From positions 1 to 14,965 of the forward strand of contig JACXVH010000014.1 of NCBI GenBank assembly GCA_014763515.1: a stretch of DNA of 14,965 nucleotides. The letters run 5' to 3'. The DNA is from Flavobacteriaceae bacterium. GTDB lineage: Bacteria; Bacteroidota; Bacteroidia; Flavobacteriales; Flavobacteriaceae. The position numbers and the translations under genes are program-made. Below are positions 6,515 to 14,132 of this stretch, piece by piece. The notes under the pieces are model-generated. The model worked only from the letters and a program-made list of their open reading frames with translations. It was not told the origin of the DNA and made no database searches. Each line of letters opens with the position of its first letter. The first letter of the stretch is position 1.

Positions 6515-7999
6515 ATGATAACTACTGAAACGACACAACTAGAACAGTATTTTCAAAAGTTTAGAGAAGGAATTATTGGGGTTAATGAAACTTTTGATTC
6601 GCCTTTTGGTACACAAAAAATAATTTATACCGATTGGACTGCCAGTGGTAGATTGTATAATGCCATTGAAGAGAAAATGTTACATGAATTTGGACCTTTT
6701 GTTGCGAATACTCACACCGAAACTTCAGTAACAGGTACAGCAATGACTATGGCTTATCATAAAGCACGTCATATTATTAAAAAGCATGTAAATGCAAATG
6801 ATAATGATGTCTTAATTACTGATGGAACAGGAATGACAGGAGTTGTGAATAAATTGCAGAGAATTCTTGGTCTTCGTATTGCAGAAAATTTAAAAGATTT
6901 TACAGCTATTCCAGAACATATAAAACCAATTGTGTTTATTTCGCACATGGAACATCATTCTAATCAAACTTCTTGGTTAGAAACAATTGCAGATGTTGAG
7001 GTTGTTCCAGCAAATGATGAAGGGTTATTTTGTTTAGAAAATTTAAAAGTTCTTGTTGAAAAGTATAAAGACAGACCTTTTAAGATTGCTTCAATAACTT
7101 CTTGTTCCAATGTAACAGGAATTAAAACGCCTTATTATGAAGTAGCTAAAATTATGCATCAAAATAAAGGTGTGTGTTTTGTAGATTTTGCTTGCTCTGG
7201 TCCTTATGTAGAGATTAATATGCATCCAGATGATGAAGAAGCTTATTTAGATGCTGTTTTCTTTTCGCCTCATAAATTCTTAGGTGGACCTGGAACTTGC
7301 GGTGTAATGGTTTTTAATAAAAATTTATATAAAAATAATGTGCCCGATTGTCCTGGTGGTGGAACTGTAAAATGGACAAATCCATGGGGTCAACATAAAT
7401 ACATCGACAATATTGAAGAGCGTGAAGATGGTGGGACTCCGGGTTTTTTACAAGTTATAAAAACCGCTTTGGCAATTAAGCTAAAAGAACAAATGGGCGT
7501 TCAAAATATACTTGATCGTGAACATGAACTAGTTGATTATATATTTAGTAAATTAAGTAATGTTGAGAATATAAATATATTGGCTCCACAACATCAAGAT
7601 AGGTTAGGAGTGATTTCCTTTTATATTGATGGTTTACATTATAATTTGGGTGTAAAACTACTAAACGATCGTTTTGGAATTCAAACACGTGGCGGTTGTA
7701 GTTGCGCAGGAACTTACGGACATTATTTATTGCACGTAGATCAAGAAACTTCTAATTCTATTGTTTGTCAAATTTCTGATGGAGATTTAGAAAAGAAACC
7801 AGGTTGGATTCGTATGTCTATTCATCCTACTACAACTAATAAAGAAATTGAATATGTTTGTAATGCTATTCTAGAGTTAGCTTCGAATTTTAAAGAGTGG
7901 AGTAAAGACTATAATTACAGCAATAAAACAAACGAATTTACACACATAAGTCAACAAAATACAATTCAAGAAAAAGTAGATAGCTGGTTCCAATTTTAA
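6515..7999 (+). CDS. Class V aminotransferase-fold PLP enzyme, cysteine-desulfurase-like
   Basis: This 494-residue PLP enzyme of the aminotransferase class V / cysteine desulfurase fold has an unknown substrate. Lys254 in SPHKFLGGPG is the expected Schiff-base lysine, preceded by the cofactor aspartate region VDFACSGPY. Cys395 and Cys397 in RGGCSCAG lie where SufS/NifS-type desulfurases place the loop cysteine. At ~490 residues it is much longer than SufS (~400). The motif ANTHTETSVTG near the N-terminus is typical of a little-studied branch. I chose ATG 6515 (7 nt after the rluD stop) because the upstream in-frame TTG at 6491 lies inside rluD. It is the last gene of the PASTA-rluD run and ends at a strong terminator. 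Confidence 0.85.
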   Translation: MITTETTQLEQYFQKFREGIIGVNETFDSPFGTQKIIYTDWTASGRLYNAIEEKMLHEFGPFVANTHTETSVTGTAMTMAYHKARHIIKKHVNANDNDVLITDGTGMTGVVNKLQRILGLRIAENLKDFTAIPEHIKPIVFISHMEHHSNQTSWLETIADVEVVPANDEGLFCLENLKVLVEKYKDRPFKIASITSCSNVTGIKTPYYEVAKIMHQNKGVCFVDFACSGPYVEINMHPDDEEAYLDAVFFSPHKFLGGPGTCGVMVFNKNLYKNNVPDCPGGGTVKWTNPWGQHKYIDNIEEREDGGTPGFLQVIKTALAIKLKEQMGVQNILDREHELVDYIFSKLSNVENINILAPQHQDRLGVISFYIDGLHYNLGVKLLNDRFGIQTRGGCSCAGTYGHYLLHVDQETSNSIVCQISDGDLEKKPGWIRMSIHPTTTNKEIEYVCNAILELASNFKEWSKDYNYSNKTNEFTHISQQNTIQEKVDSWFQF

Positions 8000-8000
8000 T

Positions 8001-8030
8001 AAAAAAGCTCAGTAATTACTGAGCTTTTTT
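8001..8030. terminator. Bidirectional terminator, perfect 30-nt palindrome
   Basis: Positions 8001-8030 are a perfect palindrome: A-run, AGCTCAGT, AATT, ACTGAGCT, T-run. It can act as an intrinsic terminator in both directions for the two convergent genes. It also encodes the last four residues (KKAQ) and the stop codon of the acyltransferase on the minus strand. Confidence 0.9.
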
Positions 8031-8891
8031 ATGTTTCCAACGTTTGTGTGTCCAAAAATAATATTCTGGCGCTTCATATATCTGTTTTTCTACTTCCCTA
8101 ATAAATTTTTTCGAAACTTCAAATTCTGGTTCTGCGTTTATATTATCAGTAATAGGGATAAATGTGGCTTCATAATATCCTCTTTTTACCTTGCTTACTT
8201 TCATATAAAGCACATTCATATCTAAGCTTCTCGCTAAACTTTCACCACCAGTATGAATAGGTACTTCATGTCCCATAAAGGTGTCCCAATATTTAGCTTT
8301 TTGTCTTGTTGGAGTTTGATCGCTAATAAAACCATAAACACCTAAAAATCCATTTTTCTGGTTATCAGTAATAGACTTTTTTGTGTCTTTTGTGTCGATT
8401 AATGTGGCTCCAAATTTTGAACGAATATCTCTAACTAATTTATCAAAATATGGGTTTTTTAATTTTTTATAAATGCCATATCCTTTAAATTTAGTATAGA
8501 AACCGAGTGTAACCGACCATTCCCAGCTAGCGTAATGTGCATAGAACAAAATAATGCTTTTGTTTTTGTTTTCATATTCATGAAACAAATCTATGTTTGT
8601 AAAAGAAAATCTTTTTTTAATTTCACTTTCCGAAATTGTTAGGGTTTTGATCATTTCCATAAACATATCACACATATATTTATAAAATTTTCTTTCAACT
8701 TGTAACTGTTCCTTTTTTGAAAGATGAGGTAAAGTTAATTGAATATTTGATCGAACCGTTTTTTTACGATATCCAATTATGTAATAAATTAAAACAAAAA
8801 TACAATCGGAAATAAAGTAAAAAATAGGAAACGGTAATATAGAAATTAACCACAATAAGGCATAAACTAAATAAAAAACTATTCGCTGCAT
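8016..8891 (-). CDS. LpxL/HtrB-type lysophospholipid acyltransferase
   Basis: This 291-residue inner-membrane enzyme belongs to the lipid A late-acyltransferase family, which transfers a secondary acyl chain to lipid A (or, in some Bacteroidota relatives, to other amphiphiles). One or two hydrophobic segments occupy about residues 5-40. The catalytic HxxxxE pair is His119 and Glu124 in AHYASWEW. A further family motif region is DQTPTRQKAKYW, about 192-203. The length matches LpxL (about 300). The gene stands alone between a bidirectional terminator and its own promoter. Which acyl chain or acceptor it uses cannot be read here. Confidence 0.88.
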   Translation of the reverse strand: MQRIVFYLVYALLWLISILPFPIFYFISDCIFVLIYYIIGYRKKTVRSNIQLTLPHLSKKEQLQVERKFYKYMCDMFMEMIKTLTISESEIKKRFSFTNIDLFHEYENKNKSIILFYAHYASWEWSVTLGFYTKFKGYGIYKKLKNPYFDKLVRDIRSKFGATLIDTKDTKKSITDNQKNGFLGVYGFISDQTPTRQKAKYWDTFMGHEVPIHTGGESLARSLDMNVLYMKVSKVKRGYYEATFIPITDNINAEPEFEVSKKFIREVEKQIYEAPEYYFWTHKRWKHKKAQ

Positions 8892-8906
8892 GTAATTTTA
8901 TTTTTA

Positions 8907-8914
8907 CAAATATA
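8907..8914 (-). promoter_or_regulatory. -7 box of the acyltransferase gene
   Basis: The minus strand reads TATATTTG, a perfect TAnnTTTG match 15 nt before the ATG. No convincing -33 box is found at 19 nt. Confidence 0.45.
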
Positions 8915-8915
8915 C

Positions 8916-8946
8916 TTTATAAATCTGTTTTGTATTTGTAATTTTA
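8916..8946 (+). promoter_or_regulatory. Possible promoter of the rhomboid gene
   Basis: TTTA (8916-8919) and TAATTTTA (8939-8946) are separated by exactly 19 nt, each one base from consensus. The ATG follows 15 nt later. The stretch is AT-rich, so the call is tentative. Confidence 0.35.
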
Positions 8947-8961
8947 CTAAAATTTAAGAGT

Positions 8962-9600
8962 ATGAGTTTAGTTCTTATTGTATTAATTGTTGCAAATGTC
9001 TTAGCAAGTTTAAAAGGTTTCGACGACCAAAGTTTTTTTAGAAAATATGAGTTTCATATAGGAAGTATTAAAGCAGGAGATCAAATAAGAATGTTAACTT
9101 CTGGTTTTTTACATGTAGATATAGCTCATTTGGCTTTTAACATGCTTACACTTTATTTTTTTGCACCTGTTGTAATCAATCAATTTGATAGCGCTTATTT
9201 TTTAGTTATTTATTTTGGAAGTTTATTAGCAGGAAGTTTGCTTACTTTATACATTCATAAAGACGAATATTATTATAGAGCAGTTGGAGCTTCAGGTGCT
9301 GTTTCAGGAATAATATACAGTTCTATTTTATTATATCCTGATATGCAAATTTTACTTTTTTATGTGTTACCAATTCCGGGTTATATTTTTGGAATAGGAT
9401 ATTTGTTGTATTCAATTTATGGCATGAAATCGAGAACTGATAACATTGGACATACAGCACATTTTGGAGGTGCAATTGGCGGTTATGTTATTACATTAAT
9501 AAAAGATCCTAGTATCATTTATAATGAAACGCTCATAGTTGTCTTGGTTTTAATTCCAATTATAATTTTATTTTACCTTCAAAAGAAAAACAAGCTGTAG
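8962..9600 (+). CDS. Rhomboid-family intramembrane serine protease
   Basis: This 212-residue integral membrane protease cleaves substrate helices within or near the membrane. It has about six hydrophobic segments. The catalytic dyad is visible: Ser111 in GASGAVSG and His167 in GHTAHFGG. The oxyanion-site residues equivalent to GlpG His150 and Asn154 are His56 and Asn60 in AHLAFNML. The protein consists of the compact six-helix core only, without an added cytoplasmic domain. It stands between a divergent acyltransferase and a co-directional SIMPL-domain gene 44 nt downstream, with which it may be co-transcribed. Its substrate is unknown. Confidence 0.93.
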   Translation: MSLVLIVLIVANVLASLKGFDDQSFFRKYEFHIGSIKAGDQIRMLTSGFLHVDIAHLAFNMLTLYFFAPVVINQFDSAYFLVIYFGSLLAGSLLTLYIHKDEYYYRAVGASGAVSGIIYSSILLYPDMQILLFYVLPIPGYIFGIGYLLYSIYGMKSRTDNIGHTAHFGGAIGGYVITLIKDPSIIYNETLIVVLVLIPIIILFYLQKKNKL

Positions 9601-9644
9601 TTTGGCATTGTAATTGTAAAAGTTCAAACTAAAAAAATAATTAT

Positions 9645-10334
9645 ATGAAAAAGTTAATTTTAGTACTAACATTTATTTCAACAATGGTACAAGCACAAGA
9701 AGTAAAGCAAGTTCCTTCAATTAGTGTAACTGGAGAAGGAAAAATTAAAGTAACGCCTGACGAGGCAATAATTTCTTTTGGAGTAGAAAATTCGGGTAAA
9801 GATGCTACTGAGGTTAAAAAGAAAAATGATGAAATTGTAGATAAAGTTTTAAAAGTAATTAAGAAACATAAAATTCCTGCTACAGATTTTCAAACAGAAA
9901 GAGTTTCTTTGTTTAAAACATATGATTATAATACTAAGAAAAATCAATTTCAAGCGAGTCAAAATATTTCTATTCATTTAAAAGATTTGAATAAGTATGA
10001 TGGTTTAATGATGGATTTAGTTGATGCTGGTGTTAATGCTATTCAGAATGTAGAATTTAAATCTTCAAAAATTAAAGAATTAGAATCTCAAGCCAGAAAA
10101 GATGCTATTTTAGATGCTAAAAAGAAAGCGGAAGATTTTGTTGTTGTTTTAAATCAAAAAGTAGGTAAAGCCATTACGATATCAGATAATACACAAGCTA
10201 GTTATCCTAGGCCAATGTATAAAACATATGCTATGGCAGCAGAGTCAGCAGATGCTGGTTCAAATAGACAAACTCTAGCGATAGGAGAAATTGAAATTAC
10301 AACTTCAGTTAGTGTAGTTTTTGAATTGCAATAA
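9645..10334 (+). CDS. SIMPL-domain (DUF541) periplasmic protein
   Basis: The protein has 229 residues and a signal peptide (MKK, hydrophobic 4-15, cleavage probably after VQA about 15-17). It is followed by one SIMPL/DUF541 domain covering most of the mature protein. Family marks include ISVTGEGKIKVTPDEAIISFGVE (about 25-47) at the start and the paired VDAGVNAIQNVEFKSSK segment (about 127-143). The family includes mammalian SIMPL and Brucella BP26 and forms periplasmic or surface oligomers of poorly defined function. It ends at a strong terminator. No enzymatic residues can be assigned. Confidence 0.9.
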   Translation: MKKLILVLTFISTMVQAQEVKQVPSISVTGEGKIKVTPDEAIISFGVENSGKDATEVKKKNDEIVDKVLKVIKKHKIPATDFQTERVSLFKTYDYNTKKNQFQASQNISIHLKDLNKYDGLMMDLVDAGVNAIQNVEFKSSKIKELESQARKDAILDAKKKAEDFVVVLNQKVGKAITISDNTQASYPRPMYKTYAMAAESADAGSNRQTLAIGEIEITTSVSVVFELQ

Positions 10335-10353
10335 ATAGATTTTATATAAAAAT

Positions 10354-10384
10354 AAAAAGCTCAAGTAAAACTTGAGCTTTTTTT
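10354..10384 (+). terminator. Intrinsic terminator after the SIMPL gene
   Basis: A 12-bp perfect stem AAAAAGCTCAAG (10354-10365) / CTTGAGCTTTTT (10371-10382) with a 5-nt loop is followed by more T. It lies 20 nt after the stop codon and could also end the tRNA transcript coming from the right. Confidence 0.9.
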
Positions 10385-10398
10385 GTTTTTATAGCTTG

Positions 10399-10480
10399 TG
10401 GGGAGAGCAGGATTCGAACCTGCGAAGGTGTAACCAGCAGATTTACAGTCTGCCCTCGTTGGCCGCTTGAGTATCTCCCC
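10399..10480 (-). tRNA. tRNA-Tyr (anticodon GTA)
   Basis: The minus strand folds as an 82-nt class II tRNA. The acceptor stem is GGGGAGA (10480-10474) with TCTCCCC (10406-10400), and the discriminator is A at 10399. The D arm reads CTCAAGCGG and the anticodon stem-loop is GCAGA-CTGTAAA-TCTGC, with anticodon GTA at 10446-10444. A long variable arm is typical of bacterial tRNA-Tyr, and the T-arm reads GCAGG-TTCGAAT-CCTGC. CCA is not encoded. Confidence 0.97.
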
Positions 10481-10507
10481 AGCCTGTGCTTATCTTGTAA
10501 GCGGTTG

Positions 10508-10538
10508 CAAATATAGAATTGTTTTTGTTAGTTGCAAA
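10508..10538 (-). promoter_or_regulatory. Promoter of tRNA-Tyr
   Basis: On the minus strand TTTG (plus 10535-10538), a 19-nt spacer and TATATTTG (plus 10508-10515) match the Bacteroidota consensus TTTG-N19-TAnnTTTG perfectly. It lies 27 nt before the mature tRNA 5' end. This is the clearest promoter of the window and a useful reference for the others. Confidence 0.85.
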
Positions 10539-10587
10539 CGAAAAATCAATAAATTTTCAATAAATTTTATAAGTAATTGGTAATGAA

Positions 10588-10628
10588 AAAAATAAAAAAA
10601 GCTCCATTACGGAGCTTTTTTTATTTTT
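10588..10628 (-). terminator. Intrinsic terminator of the TlpA-like gene
   Basis: An 18-bp perfect stem (10588-10605 with 10611-10628) has a GGAGC/GCTCC core, a 5-nt loop and A/T-rich flanks. It starts 10 nt after the stop codon of the TlpA-like gene on the minus strand and can work in both directions. Confidence 0.88.
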
Positions 10629-10638
10629 AAGAGAAAAT

Positions 10639-11754
10639 CTATTTATTTAGTAGTTCTTCAACTTTATTTCTTAGTTCTTCACCTCTTAAATCTTTGGCAA
10701 CAATAACGCCATTTGCATCTAGAATAAAAGTAGCTGGAATTGCTTTTACATTATACATTTCAGCAATTGGATCTTGCCAAAACTTTAAATTAGATACATG
10801 ATTCCAAGTTAAACCATCTTTAGCAATAGCTTCTTTCCATTTTGCTTCGTCTTTATCTAAAGAAACTCCAATGATATTTAATCCTTTAGCATGTAATTCA
10901 TTGTATAAAGCTACAACATTTGGATTTTCCATACGACATGGTCCACACCAAGAAGCCCAAAAATCTATAATTGTTACTTTTCCTAACGATTCTTTTAAAG
11001 ATAATGTTTTGCCTTCTGGTGATGGAGCAGAAAAATCAGGTGCTTTTTTACCAACTTCTACAGCATTAGCAGCTTTTAAAATATCATTTAATGATTTGTA
11101 AGCTTTTGTTTCAGCGAATTTTTTATCAAAATTATTAAAAAATTCTTGAGCTTCTAGTGAAGTAATAAATTGTTGCATTAAAGCATTTTGAGTTAAAATA
11201 ATGCTCAAATATGTTTTTGGATTATTTTTAATGATGTCTAATGGAATGTTTTTAAGTTCGTCTTGAATAACATTCAATTGTTTCATTAAGCCGTTCATTG
11301 TAGCAGTATCGTTGCTAGCTTGAGCTGCCATGTATTTTTCACCGTTTTCATTTTTGAAATTGTTGATACGCTCATAAACTTCTTTGTTTTTCTTAGAAAA
11401 ACTTTCAAAAAGGTCATTTTCTGGTGTACCACCAACGCTTGTATTTTGGATTGAATCTTTATTGAATTTAATTACAATTTTTCCATTTTCTAAAATAAAT
11501 GGAATTCCATTGTTTCCTTCAATAGTTAAGAAACCTAATTCAGGTAAATCGGCATTACCATTAAAAGTGAATTTACCATTTTCTACAGTTACAGTATCTT
11601 TAGCAATAAGTTCATTTTCTCCTTGTACTTGTAAAAATACTTTTGTACCGTTTCCTACACCATTTGCTTCTCCAGAGATTGTAAAACCATCTGAATTCTT
11701 GTTACAAGAAACAAGTGTAATTAAGGCACTAAATAAAATTGTTAATTTTCTCAT
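10639..11754 (-). CDS. TlpA-like thioredoxin lipoprotein with N-terminal DUF4369
   Basis: The protein has 371 residues. A lipoprotein signal with lipobox LVSC (Cys17) places it on a membrane facing the periplasm. A DUF4369-like beta domain covers about 24-115 (FTISGEANGVGNGTKVFL...). A helical linker follows at about 115-230. The C-terminal AhpC/TSA-thioredoxin (TlpA/ResA-type) domain covers about 233-370 with redox pair Cys270-Gly-Pro-Cys273 in DFWASWCGPCRMENP and the cis-proline loop AIPATFILD. The family reduces or isomerises disulfides in exported proteins; the partner is unknown. It is monocistronic, with its own promoter and terminator. This domain order is common in Bacteroidota. Confidence 0.93.
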   Translation of the reverse strand: MRKLTILFSALITLVSCNKNSDGFTISGEANGVGNGTKVFLQVQGENELIAKDTVTVENGKFTFNGNADLPELGFLTIEGNNGIPFILENGKIVIKFNKDSIQNTSVGGTPENDLFESFSKKNKEVYERINNFKNENGEKYMAAQASNDTATMNGLMKQLNVIQDELKNIPLDIIKNNPKTYLSIILTQNALMQQFITSLEAQEFFNNFDKKFAETKAYKSLNDILKAANAVEVGKKAPDFSAPSPEGKTLSLKESLGKVTIIDFWASWCGPCRMENPNVVALYNELHAKGLNIIGVSLDKDEAKWKEAIAKDGLTWNHVSNLKFWQDPIAEMYNVKAIPATFILDANGVIVAKDLRGEELRNKVEELLNK

Positions 11755-11772
11755 TGTTTTTTAAAATTTACG

Positions 11773-11780
11773 CAAATGTA
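11773..11780 (-). promoter_or_regulatory. -7 box of the TlpA-like gene
   Basis: The minus strand reads TACATTTG, a perfect TAnnTTTG, 18 nt before the ATG. A TTTA lies 21 nt upstream (plus 11802-11805) as a possible -33 box. Confidence 0.5.
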
Positions 11781-11827
11781 TTCAATATTGCTCTTATTTA
11801 TTAAAGATTTGATATTAATTTTTTCAT

Positions 11828-11854
11828 AAAAAAATCAGGCAATTGCCTGATTTT
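11828..11854 (-). terminator. Intrinsic terminator of the sulfur cluster
   Basis: Positions 11831-11854 form a perfect 24-nt palindrome with core TCAGGCAATTGCCTGA. On the minus strand it is followed by extra T. It begins 22 nt after the stop of the dioxygenase-rhodanese gene. Confidence 0.88.
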
Positions 11855-11876
11855 GATTTCATATATGTACTTACTT

Positions 11877-13286
11877 TTATTTTAGTGTAGAAGGACAAAC
11901 ATAATTTGTTAAAGGAATTGAAGTTTCTCTAATACCACTCATACCTTTTTCAACATTTATCATGTTGTGATAACCTCTTGCTTTCATAATAGAAGCCCAA
12001 ATTACAGAACGATAACCACCAGCACAATGAACATAAAAAGTCTCTTCTTTTGGTATTTCGGCAATATGATCGTTAATGTAATCTAAAGGAATATTCACAG
12101 CATTTTCAACTCTTTCTGCGGTAAATTCGCCTGGTCTTCTAGCATCAATTACAATTGCATCTTTGTAGTGATTTGCGAATTCTTCTGGTGAAACAGAATT
12201 AATCGAATCAGTTTCAAAACCTGCTTCTTTCCAAGCATGAATTCCACCGTTTAAATATCCAAGTGTATTATCAAATCCAACACGAGATAAACGCGTTATT
12301 GTTTCTTCTTCTTTTCCTTCAGGAATTACTAAAAGTATTGGTTGTTTTACATCTCTTATTAAGGCACCAACCCAAGGGGCAAATTGTCCGTGAAGACCAA
12401 TAAAAATAGAACCTGGAATATGTTCTTTAACAAAATCATTTTCGTGACGAACATCAACAATTAATGCTTCGGTTTGGTTGGCAACCGTTTCAAATTCTTT
12501 TGGAGTTAATGGTTTATTTCCTTTTGCCATTACATCCTCTAAACTATCATATCCTTTAATATTCATCAAAACATTTTGAGGGAAATAGGCTGGAGGTGGT
12601 GTTAAACCATCTAATAATTCTTTTTTGAATTCTTCAAGTGACATATCAGCACGAAGAGCATAATTCGTTTTCTTTTGGTTTCCTAAAGTATCAGTAGTTT
12701 CTTTACTCATGTTTTTTCCACAAGCACTACCGGCACCATGATTAGGATAAACTATTAAATCATCAGAAAGAGGCATTATTTTATTTCGTAATGAATAATA
12801 TAATTTTTCAGCTAATACATCTTGGGTTAAATCTTCTACTAATTTTTGAGCTAAGTCAGGTCTACCTACATCACCAATAAACAAAGTGTCACCAGTTATG
12901 ATACCATGTTGTTTCCCATTTTCATCCGTTAGTAAGTAGGTAGTACTTTCTAATGTGTGACCTGGTGTGTGTATAGCTTTGATTGTATAGTTTCCGATTT
13001 TAAACTCTTGTCCATCTTCAGCAACAATACAATCAAAATCTGGCTTAGCTGTTGGGCCATAAACAATTTGAGCTCCTGTTTTTTTAGCTAAATCTAAATG
13101 TCCAGACACGAAATCGGCATGAAAATGGGTTTCAAAAATATATTTGATTTTAGCGTTGTCTTTTTTGGCTCTATCAATATAGGGTTGTACTTCGCGAAGT
13201 GGATCAAAAATTGCTGCTTCACCATTATTTTCGATATAGTATGCTGCATGAGCAATACATCCTGTATATATTTGTTCTACTTTCAT
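11877..13286 (-). CDS. Persulfide dioxygenase-rhodanese fusion, CstB-like
   Basis: The 469-residue protein has three domains. A metallo-beta-lactamase-fold persulfide dioxygenase (about 1-240) has THFHADF (His54, His56, Asp58), TPGH110 and GDT (Asp133); by analogy with ETHE1 the iron ligands would be His54, His110 and Asp133. A first rhodanese domain (about 260-358) is degenerate: IPEGKEE stands where the catalytic Cys loop belongs. The second rhodanese (about 365-455) is intact, with Cys421 in HCAGGYRS. The order dioxygenase, pseudo-rhodanese, rhodanese matches Staphylococcus aureus CstB, which oxidises low-molecular-weight persulfides and yields thiosulfate. Here it follows the TSUP gene by 57 nt and has its own promoter region with a palindromic site. 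A glyoxalase II role is unlikely because of the rhodanese fusion. Confidence 0.92.
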   Translation of the reverse strand: MKVEQIYTGCIAHAAYYIENNGEAAIFDPLREVQPYIDRAKKDNAKIKYIFETHFHADFVSGHLDLAKKTGAQIVYGPTAKPDFDCIVAEDGQEFKIGNYTIKAIHTPGHTLESTTYLLTDENGKQHGIITGDTLFIGDVGRPDLAQKLVEDLTQDVLAEKLYYSLRNKIMPLSDDLIVYPNHGAGSACGKNMSKETTDTLGNQKKTNYALRADMSLEEFKKELLDGLTPPPAYFPQNVLMNIKGYDSLEDVMAKGNKPLTPKEFETVANQTEALIVDVRHENDFVKEHIPGSIFIGLHGQFAPWVGALIRDVKQPILLVIPEGKEEETITRLSRVGFDNTLGYLNGGIHAWKEAGFETDSINSVSPEEFANHYKDAIVIDARRPGEFTAERVENAVNIPLDYINDHIAEIPKEETFYVHCAGGYRSVIWASIMKARGYHNMINVEKGMSGIRETSIPLTNYVCPSTLK

Positions 13287-13303
13287 ATGATATTTTATTT
13301 TTT

Positions 13304-13347
13304 CAAATTTAATTTATAATTAATTGATTATCGGTAACTAAAGTTAC
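13304..13347 (-). promoter_or_regulatory. Candidate Crp/Fnr-controlled promoter of the persulfide dioxygenase gene
   Basis: The minus strand has a perfect -7 box TAAATTTG (plus 13304-13311) but no -33 box at the usual spacing. Instead, a 14-bp inverted repeat GTAAC-N4-GTTAC (13334-13347) is centred about 40 nt before the inferred transcription start. Fnr-type sites have the same geometry (5-N4-5). With a Crp/Fnr gene two genes upstream, it is a candidate class II activator site. It overlaps the stop codon of the TSUP gene. Confidence 0.5.
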
Positions 13348-14132
13348 ATTAATTCTTTATATAAAATAAGAAATGCCATAATTAACACAAAATAGGCAAA
13401 CACTTTTTTTAATAAATTTTCATTGATAAACTTATTTAAATAGGTTCCAATAAAAATTCCAATAATAGAAATAGCTGTAAAACTTAACAAAAATAACCAA
13501 TTTATTTCAAGATTTTGTACATCTCCTATAAATCCTATCAATGAATTCATTGCAATAATAAATAGAGAAGTTCCAATTGCTTTTTTCATGGGTAGTTTTG
13601 CAAATAAAACCAATGAAGGAATGATTAAAAATCCACCACCTGCACCAACTAGTCCTATAATTATTCCAATAAAAAATGTTTGTATTGTTAATACAAAAGT
13701 TGAAGATTCTTTTTCTGCTATTTCTGAAATTTCAACTTTTTTCTTTTTAAGCATAGACATTGCAGCTAGAAACATAATAACTGCAAAAAAAAGCATTAAA
13801 AAAGTTCCCTTTGAAAGTGTAAATTTTTCAGTTGTTAGTATTTCTTCTGGAATTATTGGTACCAAAAAGCTTCTTGTTAAATAAACACCTATAAAAGAGG
13901 GAATGGCAAATAAAAAACCTTTTTGAACATCTACTAACCCTTTTCTAAAATTTTGTAAAGCTCCAAAAATAGATGTAGTACCCACGATAAATAATGAATA
14001 ACCAGTTGCAACTACGGGGTTTATAAGCATCACATATACTAAAATAGGTACAGTTAACATTGAGCCACCGCCACCCGTTAGTCCTAATACTAATCCTATT
14101 AATAAAGCTCCAATATAGCCTAATATTTCCAT
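13344..14132 (-). CDS. TauE/SafE (TSUP) family anion permease
   Basis: This 262-residue inner-membrane transporter of the TauE/SafE/TSUP family moves sulfite, sulfonates, thiosulfate or related anions. It contains about seven to eight hydrophobic segments. The two halves each start with the family's glycine-rich motif: LGLTGGGGSMLTVPI (16-30) and IGLVGAGGGFLIIPS (159-173), showing the internal duplication. Its ATG directly follows the stop of the Crp/Fnr gene with no gap (TAA ATG), so the two are certainly co-transcribed. Context between a Crp/Fnr regulator and a persulfide dioxygenase suggests export of sulfite or thiosulfate produced by sulfide oxidation, though direction and substrate are inferred. 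Confidence 0.92.
   Translation of the reverse strand: MEILGYIGALLIGLVLGLTGGGGSMLTVPILVYVMLINPVVATGYSLFIVGTTSIFGALQNFRKGLVDVQKGFLFAIPSFIGVYLTRSFLVPIIPEEILTTEKFTLSKGTFLMLFFAVIMFLAAMSMLKKKKVEISEIAEKESSTFVLTIQTFFIGIIIGLVGAGGGFLIIPSLVLFAKLPMKKAIGTSLFIIAMNSLIGFIGDVQNLEINWLFLLSFTAISIIGIFIGTYLNKFINENLLKKVFAYFVLIMAFLILYKELM

Noticed and set aside
9601..9644. Promoter before the SIMPL gene
   Set aside because: TTTG at 9601-9604 has no TAnnTTTG partner at the right distance, so co-transcription with the rhomboid gene is equally plausible.
11384..11764. Plus-strand 126-residue open frame opposite the TlpA-like gene
   Set aside because: It is a shadow of the clear lipoprotein gene on the other strand, with no recognisable features.
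11877..13286. Simple hydroxyacylglutathione hydrolase (glyoxalase II)
   Set aside because: The two C-terminal rhodanese domains and the sulfur-gene neighbours fit a persulfide dioxygenase fusion instead.
13316..13331. ATAAT-N6-ATTAT inverted repeat as an operator
   Set aside because: It consists only of A/T in a very AT-rich stretch, so chance is the likely explanation. The nearby GTAAC-N4-GTTAC is more informative.
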